Shown one piece after another: positions 43,976 to 52,270 of a stretch of DNA of 60,306 nt. The stretch is from Scytonema sp. UIC 10036 (GTDB lineage Bacteria > Cyanobacteriota > Cyanobacteriia > Cyanobacteriales > Nostocaceae). Position numbers and translations under genes: made by a program. The first letter of the stretch is position 1. Each line of letters starts with the position of its first letter. The notes below the pieces were generated by a model. It was not told the DNA's origin, searched no databases, and saw nothing but the letters and a program-made list of their open reading frames with translations. The DNA is taken from contig NZ_WJFC01000069.1 of the NCBI RefSeq assembly GCF_009725235.1, forward strand, positions 1 to 60,306. Direction: 5' to 3'.

Positions 43976-45700
43976 ATGTTAACCAGAAGGCAATTGATGA
44001 TAGCAAGTGCAGGGTTGGGAGCAGCATTTCTCGTTCCGGCGATATTCAAAGCGAAGAGAACTTATGCGGCTTTACCGCAGATCTCGAAATTTACCGAGAC
44101 TCTACCCATCCCGTTCCCGAGTGCAGCACCCAGCACTTTAACGATCGCATCGAGTTCACACTCGTTCCACAGTAACCTGGGGGCAGGTCCCACGTGGGGC
44201 TACGGCGGGGCTTCCTACCTTGGCCCTACTATCGAGGTCACTCGGGGCACGCCACTTAGGCTCACTGTGGAAAACAAACTCGGAATCCACCTGTTGCCAC
44301 TCGACGTGAGCTTACATGGCGTGCTGGAGTCCGACAGAACTAGCCCACGGGTGTCGTTGCACCTGCATGGTAGCAACACCGAACCACAAAGCGACGGTTA
44401 CCCAACAGATACGTTCACGCCGGGACAGTCCTATGTATACAACTTCAACAACAATCAGGAAGCAGCAACGCTGTGGTACCACGACCATGCGCTCGGTATC
44501 ACTGGACAGAACGTGATGGCTGGGCTCGCCGGGTTCTACCTGCTGAGGGACATTGACGATCCAGCAGGTGGTAATGGACCGCTTGGTATCCCCGCTGGGG
44601 CTCCTTATGAGATACCGATAGTGCTGCAAGACCGGACATTCAATGACGATGGCTCAATATTCCACCTCGAAAAGTGGGAACCGGAGTTTCTTGGTAACGT
44701 CGCCACTGTCAACGGTAAGGCGTGGCCGAACCTTGATGTTGAACGCACCGTGTACCGATTCCGGATCGTCAACGGCTCAAGTTCTCGAACCTACAACCTC
44801 AAACTATCGTCAAATCAGCCAATTATTCAAATCGGTACCGACGGGGGGATGCTTAATGCTCCGGTGTATCTGTCCAGGCTGCTACTGTCTCCCGGCGAGC
44901 GGGCTGACGTGCTGATCGACTTTTCCAGTAGTCTGCCGGGAGACAAGATCGTTTTGGAAAATGAAGCTATTTCGCCATATCCACAAGGTAGAGCCAACAC
45001 TATATTAGGTAATTTCTTGCTGCCTGAAATCATGCAGTTTACGGTGAACGCGGGTGCTGCCGCTCTTAGAGCTATTCCCCAGACACTGCGAGTGCATAAA
45101 CCACTCATAACGCCGATTGCTACTCCGCCGGTGCGGCAGCGGTTTCTGACCCTAGTGGAAATCCCAAGCCCAACCGGACCGCTTGTGATGCTGCTCAACT
45201 ACATATATTGGGATGAGGCCGAGAAATACCCAGAGGCGCTGATGGAGCGACCAAAGGTGGACACCGTGGAGCAGTGGAACATCATCAATCTTCAGCCAGT
45301 TGCCCACCCAATGCACCTACATCTGGTTCTATTCCAGATCCTCAATCGGCAAAAAATTGATATAACCCAGTACATGAAGGCATACCTCGCCAACGGCCCT
45401 CGCAAGGTGCTCACACACCACGCACCCGGTGGACCGACGGTACCAGCTGGCTACCCACCGCCCGACCCCACAGAGTTTGCAATCGGTCCGGCGAGACCGC
45501 CAGCGCCTAACGAAGCCGGGTGGAAAGATACCGTGCTAGTCAACCCAGGTGAGGTCACCCGTCTCATTGTCCCGTTTGGTGCCTCTGCTGCGGAGAACCT
45601 GCCCTTCGGCAACTCGTTCACCGGGCGCTACGTGTGGCACTGCCACATGATCGATCACGAGGACAACGAGATGATGCTGCCCTTTGAGGTGGTAGCATAG
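43976..45700 (+). CDS. Tat-exported multicopper oxidase (bilirubin-oxidase/CotA-like)
   Basis: 574 residues. The N-terminus (LTRRQLMIASAGLGAAFLVP) is a twin-arginine signal. All four copper motifs are intact: HLHGSNT, LWYHDHALG, HPMHLHLVLF and VWHCHMIDHEDNEMM, giving the type 1, 2 and 3 sites, with Met as the axial ligand of type 1 copper. The HPMHLH..HCHMIDHEDNEMM form and the wide first loop fit CotA/bilirubin oxidase rather than fungal laccase. It oxidises phenolic or metal substrates with O2 in the periplasm. Followed 64 bp later by a PPC-domain gene on the same strand. The visibly high GC compared with the flanks suggests transfer. Confidence 0.93.
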   Translation: MLTRRQLMIASAGLGAAFLVPAIFKAKRTYAALPQISKFTETLPIPFPSAAPSTLTIASSSHSFHSNLGAGPTWGYGGASYLGPTIEVTRGTPLRLTVENKLGIHLLPLDVSLHGVLESDRTSPRVSLHLHGSNTEPQSDGYPTDTFTPGQSYVYNFNNNQEAATLWYHDHALGITGQNVMAGLAGFYLLRDIDDPAGGNGPLGIPAGAPYEIPIVLQDRTFNDDGSIFHLEKWEPEFLGNVATVNGKAWPNLDVERTVYRFRIVNGSSSRTYNLKLSSNQPIIQIGTDGGMLNAPVYLSRLLLSPGERADVLIDFSSSLPGDKIVLENEAISPYPQGRANTILGNFLLPEIMQFTVNAGAAALRAIPQTLRVHKPLITPIATPPVRQRFLTLVEIPSPTGPLVMLLNYIYWDEAEKYPEALMERPKVDTVEQWNIINLQPVAHPMHLHLVLFQILNRQKIDITQYMKAYLANGPRKVLTHHAPGGPTVPAGYPPPDPTEFAIGPARPPAPNEAGWKDTVLVNPGEVTRLIVPFGASAAENLPFGNSFTGRYVWHCHMIDHEDNEMMLPFEVVA

Positions 45701-45764
45701 CCCCTACCAGAAGCAAGTCAGCTCCACAAAAACTATTAAACATTTAGTTTCCGTCGTAACTCTC

Positions 45765-46766
45765 ATGGCAGAAAATTCCTCTTCATCTCAACCTGCTTCT
45801 ACAGTAACTGAGAGCGAACCTAATAACTCTTTCGCTACTAAACAATCTCTACCATCTGGCATCAGTACTGTAAATGGACAACTTAGCAGCAGTGACCTTG
45901 ACTTTTTCACCATCTCAGGTCTTAATTCTGAGAGTTTATTTACTGTAGAGGTCAATTCGGACACATTTGATCCAGTTCTGGGGTTGCTCGATCGTTCTGG
46001 TGATATCTTATCAGTAAGCGATGACAGCGCTAACAATAGTGTTATACCTATACTGACCGGAATAGTACCAACCAATGGTAAACTGAATTTGGCAGTGTCT
46101 GGTTTCATGGACAAAAACTTGGTAGGTGACCATTTTCAATCTGGTTCCTATACCCTGTCATTAAAGTCATTTACTTTACCCGAACCCTCAGTTAACCCAA
46201 CAATCATCAACGGTAGCTTTGAAAGCAGTGATTTTACTGGATGGACAATAATAGGCTCTACAAGTATTCAGACGTCGGCGTTTGGCAGTGGTCCAATTGA
46301 AAGAACTTCCCAGGCTTTATTGTCAACTGCAGGTGCCACATTTTCTGACAAAATTCTAGAAACATTCTTAGAGTTGAAAGCTGGAAGCCTGGATAATATT
46401 GGTAATGGGGACGTTATTCAAGGCTCAGCTATTCGACAAACATTCACGGCGAACGCTGGAGACATTTTGACTTTCAATTGGAATTTCTTTACGAATGAGG
46501 GAGCACAAGTGTTCCCTTTTAACGATTTTTCCTTTGTCTCAATCAGTTCTCTATCAGAATTGGTTGACGTGATGTTTTCATCATCTGTGACTTCTTTGAC
46601 GACACAATTTTTTGAAGAAACTGGCTTTCAAACTTTTTCCTTTACAATACCGATCGGCGGAACATATACTTTGGGACTCGGAGTTGTAGATGTGGGGGAC
46701 AACACTATCGATTCTGGATTATTGGTTGACAATGTTACACTCACCTCCATACCTTCGACGATATAA
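45765..46766 (+). CDS. PPC-domain secreted-type protein
   Basis: 333 residues. Residues about 15-140 are a PPC (bacterial pre-peptidase C-terminal) beta-sandwich: ESEPNNSFATKQSLPSGIST, then DLDFFTISG and a final GSYTLSL. Residues about 145-330 form a second beta-rich domain beginning INGSFESSDFTGWTI, typical of exported 'NGSFE' carbohydrate-binding-like domains (DUF642/PEP-CTERM family style). Neither an N-terminal signal peptide nor a PEP-CTERM tail is visible, so export by type I secretion is possible. The function is probably adhesion or matrix association. Confidence 0.7.
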   Translation: MAENSSSSQPASTVTESEPNNSFATKQSLPSGISTVNGQLSSSDLDFFTISGLNSESLFTVEVNSDTFDPVLGLLDRSGDILSVSDDSANNSVIPILTGIVPTNGKLNLAVSGFMDKNLVGDHFQSGSYTLSLKSFTLPEPSVNPTIINGSFESSDFTGWTIIGSTSIQTSAFGSGPIERTSQALLSTAGATFSDKILETFLELKAGSLDNIGNGDVIQGSAIRQTFTANAGDILTFNWNFFTNEGAQVFPFNDFSFVSISSLSELVDVMFSSSVTSLTTQFFEETGFQTFSFTIPIGGTYTLGLGVVDVGDNTIDSGLLVDNVTLTSIPSTI

Positions 46767-47006
46767 CGGAGACGTAATCCCTAATTGACAAATTGCGGGA
46801 TAAGTTGGACAATCTACTTACATTCAGGAGGAAAACAGAAAGTAACAAAGCTTAGTACCGAGGGTTAGTAACTGTAACTTAATTATTAGACATAGCTACC
46901 TACCTTTACCCAAATTTGGGGAGCTTGTGCGGTTTAAGTAGTAATTTCCCTACTAACTGTATGGGTAAAATTTGGGTAAAATCGAACCATAGAGTTGCAC
47001 AAATTT

Positions 47007-47144
47007 ATGCCGAAAAGAGAGAAGTGGTTCAAAGTTTTATTGACTCAGCAAGAGTTTGAAAAGCTTCAAACTTACGCCGAATCTCAAGGTGGGAATATGT
47101 CTCAAGCGTTTAGAGAATGGATTAAAGGATTGTCATGCTCTTAG
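47007..47144 (+). CDS. 45-residue RHH-like protein in front of tnpB
   Basis: ATG at 47007, TAG at 47142-47144. The protein opens MPKREKWFKVLLTQQEFEKL and closes SQAFREWIKGLSCS. It has a short strand followed by two helices, the pattern of a ribbon-helix-helix monomer, and overlaps the first ten bases of tnpB (47135) in another frame, so the two are translationally coupled. Plausible roles are autorepression of the element or help with TnpB expression. The role is inferred only from position and fold pattern. Confidence 0.6.
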   Translation: MPKREKWFKVLLTQQEFEKLQTYAESQGGNMSQAFREWIKGLSCS

Positions 47145-48349
47145 GGTTTAAAACAGAACTAAAACTGAACAATCAACAGCGCACAGAGTTATTAAAGCAT
47201 TGCGGTGTAGCTCGTCATGCTTGGAATTGGGGATTAGGATTAACCAAACAAATTCTTGACCACAACAAGGCTAACCCTAATGAGAAGATAAAATTTCCTA
47301 CTGCAATTGACCTTCATAAGTGGTTGGTAGCATTAGTAAAACCTGAATGTCCTTGGTATTATGAATGTTCTAAATCTACTCCACAAGAATCTCTAAGAGC
47401 CTTATGTCTAGCCTGGAAAGATTGCTTTGAGAAGAAGAAAGGGGTTCCGCAGTTTAAGAAAAAAGGGCGGCATGATAGTTTCACGTTAGAAGGAACTGTT
47501 AAAACACTTGGAAGCCGTAGTATTCAAGTTCCTAAAATAGGGGTATTGAAAACATACGAATGCTTACCAACTCATTGTCCTAGAAAAAAGAAAAAGTCTC
47601 CTCATAAAGTTCCACCAAATAGTTTCCAACCAAAATCAGTGACAATTAGTCGTGAAGCTGATAAATGGTTTATTTCATTCAGGTTTGAGGCAAGTAAGCC
47701 AGATCTGAAATTAGAAGACACTTGGTTTTTCTCTGAACACTCAGTAGTAGGTGTCGATCTAGGTGTTTCTAATTTGGCAACTCTATCCACTGGCGAGATT
47801 GTTGAAGGAGCTAAATCTTACAAAAGATTTAAAGACAAGCTAGCTAGACTTCAATGGTTAAATCGACAGAAAGTGATAGGTTCAGCTAATTGGAAGAAAG
47901 CTCAATTACAAATTGCTAGATTACATAGAAAGATAGCGAACATCCGAAAAGATACATTACATAAGTTAACCATACTATTAGCTAAGAACCACAGCGTAAT
48001 AGTTATTGAGGATTTAAACGTCAAAGGTATGATGGCAAATCATAAACTAGCCGCAAGCATTCAAGATATGGGATTCTTTGAATTCAGGAGACAGCTAACT
48101 TATAAATGTGATTTGTTTGGCTCAAAGCTTGTAATTGTTGATAGGTGGTTTCCTAGTTCTAAAACTTGTTCCAATTGCGGAACAGTTAAGAAAGAACTTT
48201 CATTGAAAGAAAGAACTTTTAATTGTGAGTGTGGTCTCAGCATTAACCGAGACCTGAACGCTGCCATTAACCTGAGCCACTGCGTTGCCGGGGTTCCCCC
48301 GGTTGAAGCACGTGGCGTCAAGAATTATTCGTCCATCACCGTTAGTTAG
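47135..48349 (+). CDS. tnpB: RNA-guided nuclease TnpB, IS605 family
   Basis: 404 residues, full length. The RuvC active site is complete: Asp208 (VVGVDLGVSN), Glu292 (VIVIEDLNVKG) and Asp373 (INRDLNAAINL). The zinc ribbon has Cys345/Cys348 and Cys364/Cys366. TnpB cuts DNA at sites specified by an RNA transcribed from the element's right end. It helps retain the element and is the ancestor of Cas12. The last 22 codons run through a dispersed G/C hairpin (48284-48309), giving the unusual VAGVPPVEARGVK tail. With no TnpA here, mobilisation would need a transposase in trans. Confidence 0.92.
   Translation: MLLGFKTELKLNNQQRTELLKHCGVARHAWNWGLGLTKQILDHNKANPNEKIKFPTAIDLHKWLVALVKPECPWYYECSKSTPQESLRALCLAWKDCFEKKKGVPQFKKKGRHDSFTLEGTVKTLGSRSIQVPKIGVLKTYECLPTHCPRKKKKSPHKVPPNSFQPKSVTISREADKWFISFRFEASKPDLKLEDTWFFSEHSVVGVDLGVSNLATLSTGEIVEGAKSYKRFKDKLARLQWLNRQKVIGSANWKKAQLQIARLHRKIANIRKDTLHKLTILLAKNHSVIVIEDLNVKGMMANHKLAASIQDMGFFEFRRQLTYKCDLFGSKLVIVDRWFPSSKTCSNCGTVKKELSLKERTFNCECGLSINRDLNAAINLSHCVAGVPPVEARGVKNYSSITVS
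48284..48309. repeat. Dispersed G/C palindrome at tnpB 3' end
   Basis: The core gttgccggggttcccccggt, flanked by gagccac and cgtggc, folds as a hairpin. It is closely related to 11741-11766 and lies inside the region expected to form the omega RNA scaffold. Confidence 0.6.
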
Positions 48350-48563
48350 ACGGAGTGAGCCTGTGGACTGGAGGGTGCCGACATCACCAGAGTGAAGCAG
48401 GAATTAAGCATCAAAGTTCAGCTAGATTAATGACGAAAATGTCTAGCCTTGGGTAACTTTGGGTAAGCCTTATGTAACGGAGAATTGATGCCAGACTTTA
48501 TGCCCTAAGAATCCTTATCTTTTAGCTTGCTACAGACAAACTCCCCCATAAGAGATAAAAGAT

Positions 48564-48896
48564 ATGCATTTAGGTTTAATTGCTGTATTAATTCTACTGT
48601 TTTTAGGACCATTTTTATGGATAAGCTACCAAGCCTTCATCACATTGGGCTGGACCTGGAAATTGCTGTTGCTGCCTTTAGCTTGGTTTGTCGGACTGCT
48701 ATTTGGTGCGATCGCTGCTATGTTTCTCATTGGCTTGCTTGAATGGTTGAGCGCTCGCAACACCCCACCTTCAGAACCGGGGTCGATGGGTGGGGTGGCA
48801 TGGCTAGGAATATGGCTAATTGCGGCATTGGTACTGAGTCCTCTTTGTGCAGCCATCTTTACCTGGCTAACTGCAAAATTCTTATTGCACCCTTAA
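48564..48896 (+). CDS. Small membrane protein, three predicted helices
   Basis: 110 residues. Three hydrophobic segments are visible: about 3-23 (LGLIAVLILLFLGPFLW), 28-62 (a long one with LLLLPLAWFVGLLFGAIAAM) and 80-105 (WLGIWLIAALVLSPLCAAIF). The family is not recognised. The ATG at 48564 follows aagagataaaag. It lies between the TnpB element and a copy of the 100-bp repeat. Confidence 0.65.
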   Translation: MHLGLIAVLILLFLGPFLWISYQAFITLGWTWKLLLLPLAWFVGLLFGAIAAMFLIGLLEWLSARNTPPSEPGSMGGVAWLGIWLIAALVLSPLCAAIFTWLTAKFLLHP

Positions 48897-48946
48897 GAAG
48901 GAGATGGCGATGGGGTTGTTGATTGGTTTTCCATATTGGGTTTCAA

Positions 48947-49046
48947 CGTCCGCTTATATACCCTAAATAAAACTCACGCAAAGACGAGGCAGCGCGTTGC
49001 TCTGGTTACCACCAGTTGAAGCGCCTGCCGTCGCAAAGGCGCTAAG
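48947..49046 (+). repeat. 100-bp dispersed repeat, copy 2
   Basis: An exact reverse complement of 17451-17550 over 100 bases. It lies in the 345-bp stretch between the small membrane protein gene and the end of the CHAT gene, where nothing else is recognised. Confidence 0.9.
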
Positions 49047-49241
49047 AAATGAAGAAATTTTTATTATGGTTATACTAACGGACATGATATGACCCCCACA
49101 AAACAGGTTACTTACCCTATCCAGCGGGTGCGCTCTGCTATTTGTGTTTCCGCACTGATTCAGTGTTTTTATGCAGGTAGGACAAATAGTTATAAAACTT
49201 TACTTTTTATTGTTCGAGCGTAATTAACTTTCAGGAAGAAA

Positions 49242-52200
49242 CTAAAAAGCTGCATAATCTCCGTAAAGATTAAATCCAGCCCAGAAGAGGGGGTTGGTAG
49301 TATTAACGCTGCAATTAGACAAGCGATTGTTGAGACAATCTAACTGGGTTTGACGCAACGCTTCATCCCGTGAGAACTTGTCTAAATAGTTATAGAAACT
49401 AGTCATAAACGATACTGCCACCTTATCATCTACCTCCCACAGACAACCCAAGATACTTTGAGTACCGGATCGCCAGAGTGTTTCTGGTAAGCTGATAATC
49501 CAACGCCTGGGGAGAATAAAATGGTCTGCTGACCAACATGAGGAGAGGGTTGCGTGGCGTAATTTCATTAAGTTTATTTCAGAGAGTTCTTTTAAGCTAA
49601 GAATTTCTTGCTGTCCGGAGTCGTCAATGAGTACCAATCCTGAGCGTTCGGGTTGATTTGGCTCAAAAGTGCCGTGACAAGCTATGTGGAGTAGGGTTGC
49701 TTTGGATATACTTTCAATAACTGCAGCTTTATAAGCCGAACTATTTTCTAAGAGTAAGTAATTAATATGACGACGCTCTAACCACTGATTTACTTGTTTG
49801 AGTTCTTTTTTGACTCCAAGCAAGCTATTAAATTGGTTGTTACCGTTGGATATGCCAATGACCAGTGCTTGTTTGCTGGGAGAAGTTGAGGCTGGTTTTA
49901 CCCGTCCGCCTTTAGATTCATAGGCAATAGAGAGGGTAGAATGTTCAATTAAATACTTTCCTTTGTAACGAATGGCAGCAAACGGAAAGCCGTGTAAAAT
50001 ATCATCTGGTACAATCGTCAAAGCACGGATGTGTTTTGGTATACGCTTGAGTATCTGTGGCAGTTGTAAAATGTCTGCTAAATTGTCGGCTACTTCTTGC
50101 CCCACTTGCTTTACCGATGTCATCTGTGCTTTATAGTCAGTATCGTCCACTTTCATATCTCGAAGAGTGTGGTTGATACCCTCAGTAGTCAAATTCATAT
50201 CTCGAAGAGTGTGGTTGCCCTCGGCAGTCAAATTCATCTCTTGACGACTGCCGTTAATACCCTCGATAGTTTTGTACCAACGCTGCACAAGATTACGTAC
50301 TGCAAGACGGGTGGTAGAAATGACGTGAAAATCAAACAGAAATCGCCCTGTTAGCACAACTAGAACGCGGTCAGGTAGAATCAGAAATGTCAAAGTAACT
50401 CGGTCTTTGGGGTGAGTTAGAAGATGTAGCCACAGTGAATCAGGAGGTAGAATTTGCACTTTGGCACTGTCAGCTTTGATTGTGCGTTTAGCTAGGGTAT
50501 CTTTGTATCTATCAATATGCTCAACTAAGGCATTCAGCTTTCGCATCAACCGCAAGCGCAGCCAAGGACGCAATAAAAAATTACTTGTGATGAATTTTTG
50601 TTGCAAACGCTGCAACTGATTAATCTCTGTAGCAATATATTCTTCATCTGCTGTCCATTTATTCAACAGATAAAATACCTGGTCTTCTGGCGTTAAGGAA
50701 GAGGTTATTTGTTCGAGTAACTGATTTGTCGATGCTGTTAAAGCTTCTATTTTGAGGGGTGGATAATTTAACCTAGTACGACACCAAATCACAATCCGTT
50801 GTACCTGCCAAAGATCTGGTTTTAAACCCATTTCCTCTAATTGAAGACAGACTTCCTCTAAAATTTGATGCGCTTGATTAATCTTACTGATGTCATTGCT
50901 GTCTGTGCCTTGATAGTAAGTAAATATGCCTTCTAACATACGTATTTGTACTTCAATTAGATGGGAATCGGTAGACTTGAAGACTTGTTTAATATGCTGG
51001 AGTAAATCGCTTGCAGTTTTCAGGTCGAGGTTGCTTAACTGCCATTGAAAGGCTAAGGCGCGATCTTCAAACCAAGTTAGATAATTAGGGGATTGAGTTG
51101 ATAAGTCCAGTCTTGCCTCTACTTCTGCTACAATTTGGTTTTTGTGTCTTTTTTTACGCATTTCCACAACTGAAAGTTCCACAGGACTACCCACTACGAG
51201 GGAACGACTACGGGCATGACAAAGTTGCAGTAACAATTCTGAGCGCGAGAATAAAGCTCGATCGCCAATTGTAGAGGCATCACGTTGAGCGTCTACTAAA
51301 TATTCCTGAGCGGCGCTAGTTTGATTGAGGAGAATTAAAATATGGGCAAGATTGAGGTTAGAACGTAATTCTGCACGTTGTGAACGAAGTTGACGGCATA
51401 GTTCTTGAACTTGGCGAAATTGTTTTAACCCTGCACCTAAGTTTCCCCACAGTAAATGGAGTTTGCCAGATAGTTCTAACCAACGAATAAAGTATGCTGG
51501 ATGCTCTTTCTGATTGAGTGACTCTTGCAGATGAAACAAATAAGTATCTGCATCCTCAAAGTTGCCCTTTTCTAGAAAGGCGGAGGCGATCGCCAACTTG
51601 AGGGGTCGTACAGTTTGCTGTGCTAAATCAGGTACTTTCTCTCCTTGAGAATGAAACAAACCCCGCCGCAAAGCAACGAGAGCTTCTCCATACTGTCCCA
51701 AAGCAGCCAACAACCGTCCCATTGCCAGGTATAATTCGGCAAACAGTACAGTTCTATCTTCTGCATCGCTATCACGCCAAATGCAACCTGCTTCCCATTG
51801 CAATAGCCCTGTTGACGAAAATTGGATATCATTAATATTACCAATGCGCGGAGCCATTCCTTGTAGGAAGTCTTGTGCTTGATGTAAATTCCCTATGTCT
51901 AAACAAAGTTGAATTCTTCTTAAACGTGTATAGTCAGCTGAAGATTCGCTGTTTGCTTGTTCGTATAAACCAACAGCACCACAAAGCAAGTCATCTGCTG
52001 CTTGAAATTCACCTAAAAAACCAGCCAAGTCAGCTAAGGACTGGGTAACCTTCAAATCTGCATCAATCAACTCGCAATGTAAGAGGCGGTAAGTAAAAAG
52101 TTGCCATAAATCATCGTAAGCACCCAGTAAATTGCCTTGACGCCATTTTGTTTGGGCTAGTTGAAAAGCAGCGTTGAGTTCATCAAAGGAATCGTATGAC

Positions 52201-52265
52201 AAAATATCACCCCACTTAAATTTAGAGCTTGGATTGTAGATTTGGAATGAAAATCTCATTCCCAC
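49242..52265 (-). CDS. TPR-CHAT caspase-like protease
   Basis: 1007 residues. Residues about 30-600 are helical TPR-like repeats. The CHAT (caspase HetF-associated) peptidase domain occupies about 700-1000. The catalytic dyad is intact: His864 in LLHIACHGTF and Cys910 in ATLSSCWSAD. CHAT proteases are activated by sensor or chaperone-like partners and cleave specific targets, as in Craspase or gasdermin systems. The start is 5 bp after the stop of the large exported protein gene, so it is the last gene of a caspase operon. Residues near 675-710 contain a small tandem repeat (NHTLRDMNLTTEGI-like) encoded by a 42/39-bp DNA repeat. Confidence 0.9.
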   Translation of the reverse strand: MGMRFSFQIYNPSSKFKWGDILSYDSFDELNAAFQLAQTKWRQGNLLGAYDDLWQLFTYRLLHCELIDADLKVTQSLADLAGFLGEFQAADDLLCGAVGLYEQANSESSADYTRLRRIQLCLDIGNLHQAQDFLQGMAPRIGNINDIQFSSTGLLQWEAGCIWRDSDAEDRTVLFAELYLAMGRLLAALGQYGEALVALRRGLFHSQGEKVPDLAQQTVRPLKLAIASAFLEKGNFEDADTYLFHLQESLNQKEHPAYFIRWLELSGKLHLLWGNLGAGLKQFRQVQELCRQLRSQRAELRSNLNLAHILILLNQTSAAQEYLVDAQRDASTIGDRALFSRSELLLQLCHARSRSLVVGSPVELSVVEMRKKRHKNQIVAEVEARLDLSTQSPNYLTWFEDRALAFQWQLSNLDLKTASDLLQHIKQVFKSTDSHLIEVQIRMLEGIFTYYQGTDSNDISKINQAHQILEEVCLQLEEMGLKPDLWQVQRIVIWCRTRLNYPPLKIEALTASTNQLLEQITSSLTPEDQVFYLLNKWTADEEYIATEINQLQRLQQKFITSNFLLRPWLRLRLMRKLNALVEHIDRYKDTLAKRTIKADSAKVQILPPDSLWLHLLTHPKDRVTLTFLILPDRVLVVLTGRFLFDFHVISTTRLAVRNLVQRWYKTIEGINGSRQEMNLTAEGNHTLRDMNLTTEGINHTLRDMKVDDTDYKAQMTSVKQVGQEVADNLADILQLPQILKRIPKHIRALTIVPDDILHGFPFAAIRYKGKYLIEHSTLSIAYESKGGRVKPASTSPSKQALVIGISNGNNQFNSLLGVKKELKQVNQWLERRHINYLLLENSSAYKAAVIESISKATLLHIACHGTFEPNQPERSGLVLIDDSGQQEILSLKELSEINLMKLRHATLSSCWSADHFILPRRWIISLPETLWRSGTQSILGCLWEVDDKVAVSFMTSFYNYLDKFSRDEALRQTQLDCLNNRLSNCSVNTTNPLFWAGFNLYGDYAAF
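50152..50255 (-). repeat. In-frame 42/39-bp repeat in the CHAT gene
   Basis: Starts at 50152, 50194 and 50233 with ttcatatctcgaagagtgtg (third copy diverged). It encodes three copies of a 13-14-residue unit in the linker before the CHAT domain. Confidence 0.7.
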
Positions 52266-52270
52266 TTCAA

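Larger units (their letters stand above)
46900..48500 (+). mobile_element. IS200/IS605-type element (TnpB only)
   Basis: The element carries an intact tnpB (47135-48349) without a tnpA transposase. Both sides carry related short motifs: tttgggtaaaatc near 46971 on the left and tttgggtaagcc near 48459 on the right, plausible parts of left and right ends. The non-coding stretch after tnpB (48340-48460) is where the guide (omega) RNA of such elements is made. Confidence 0.6.
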
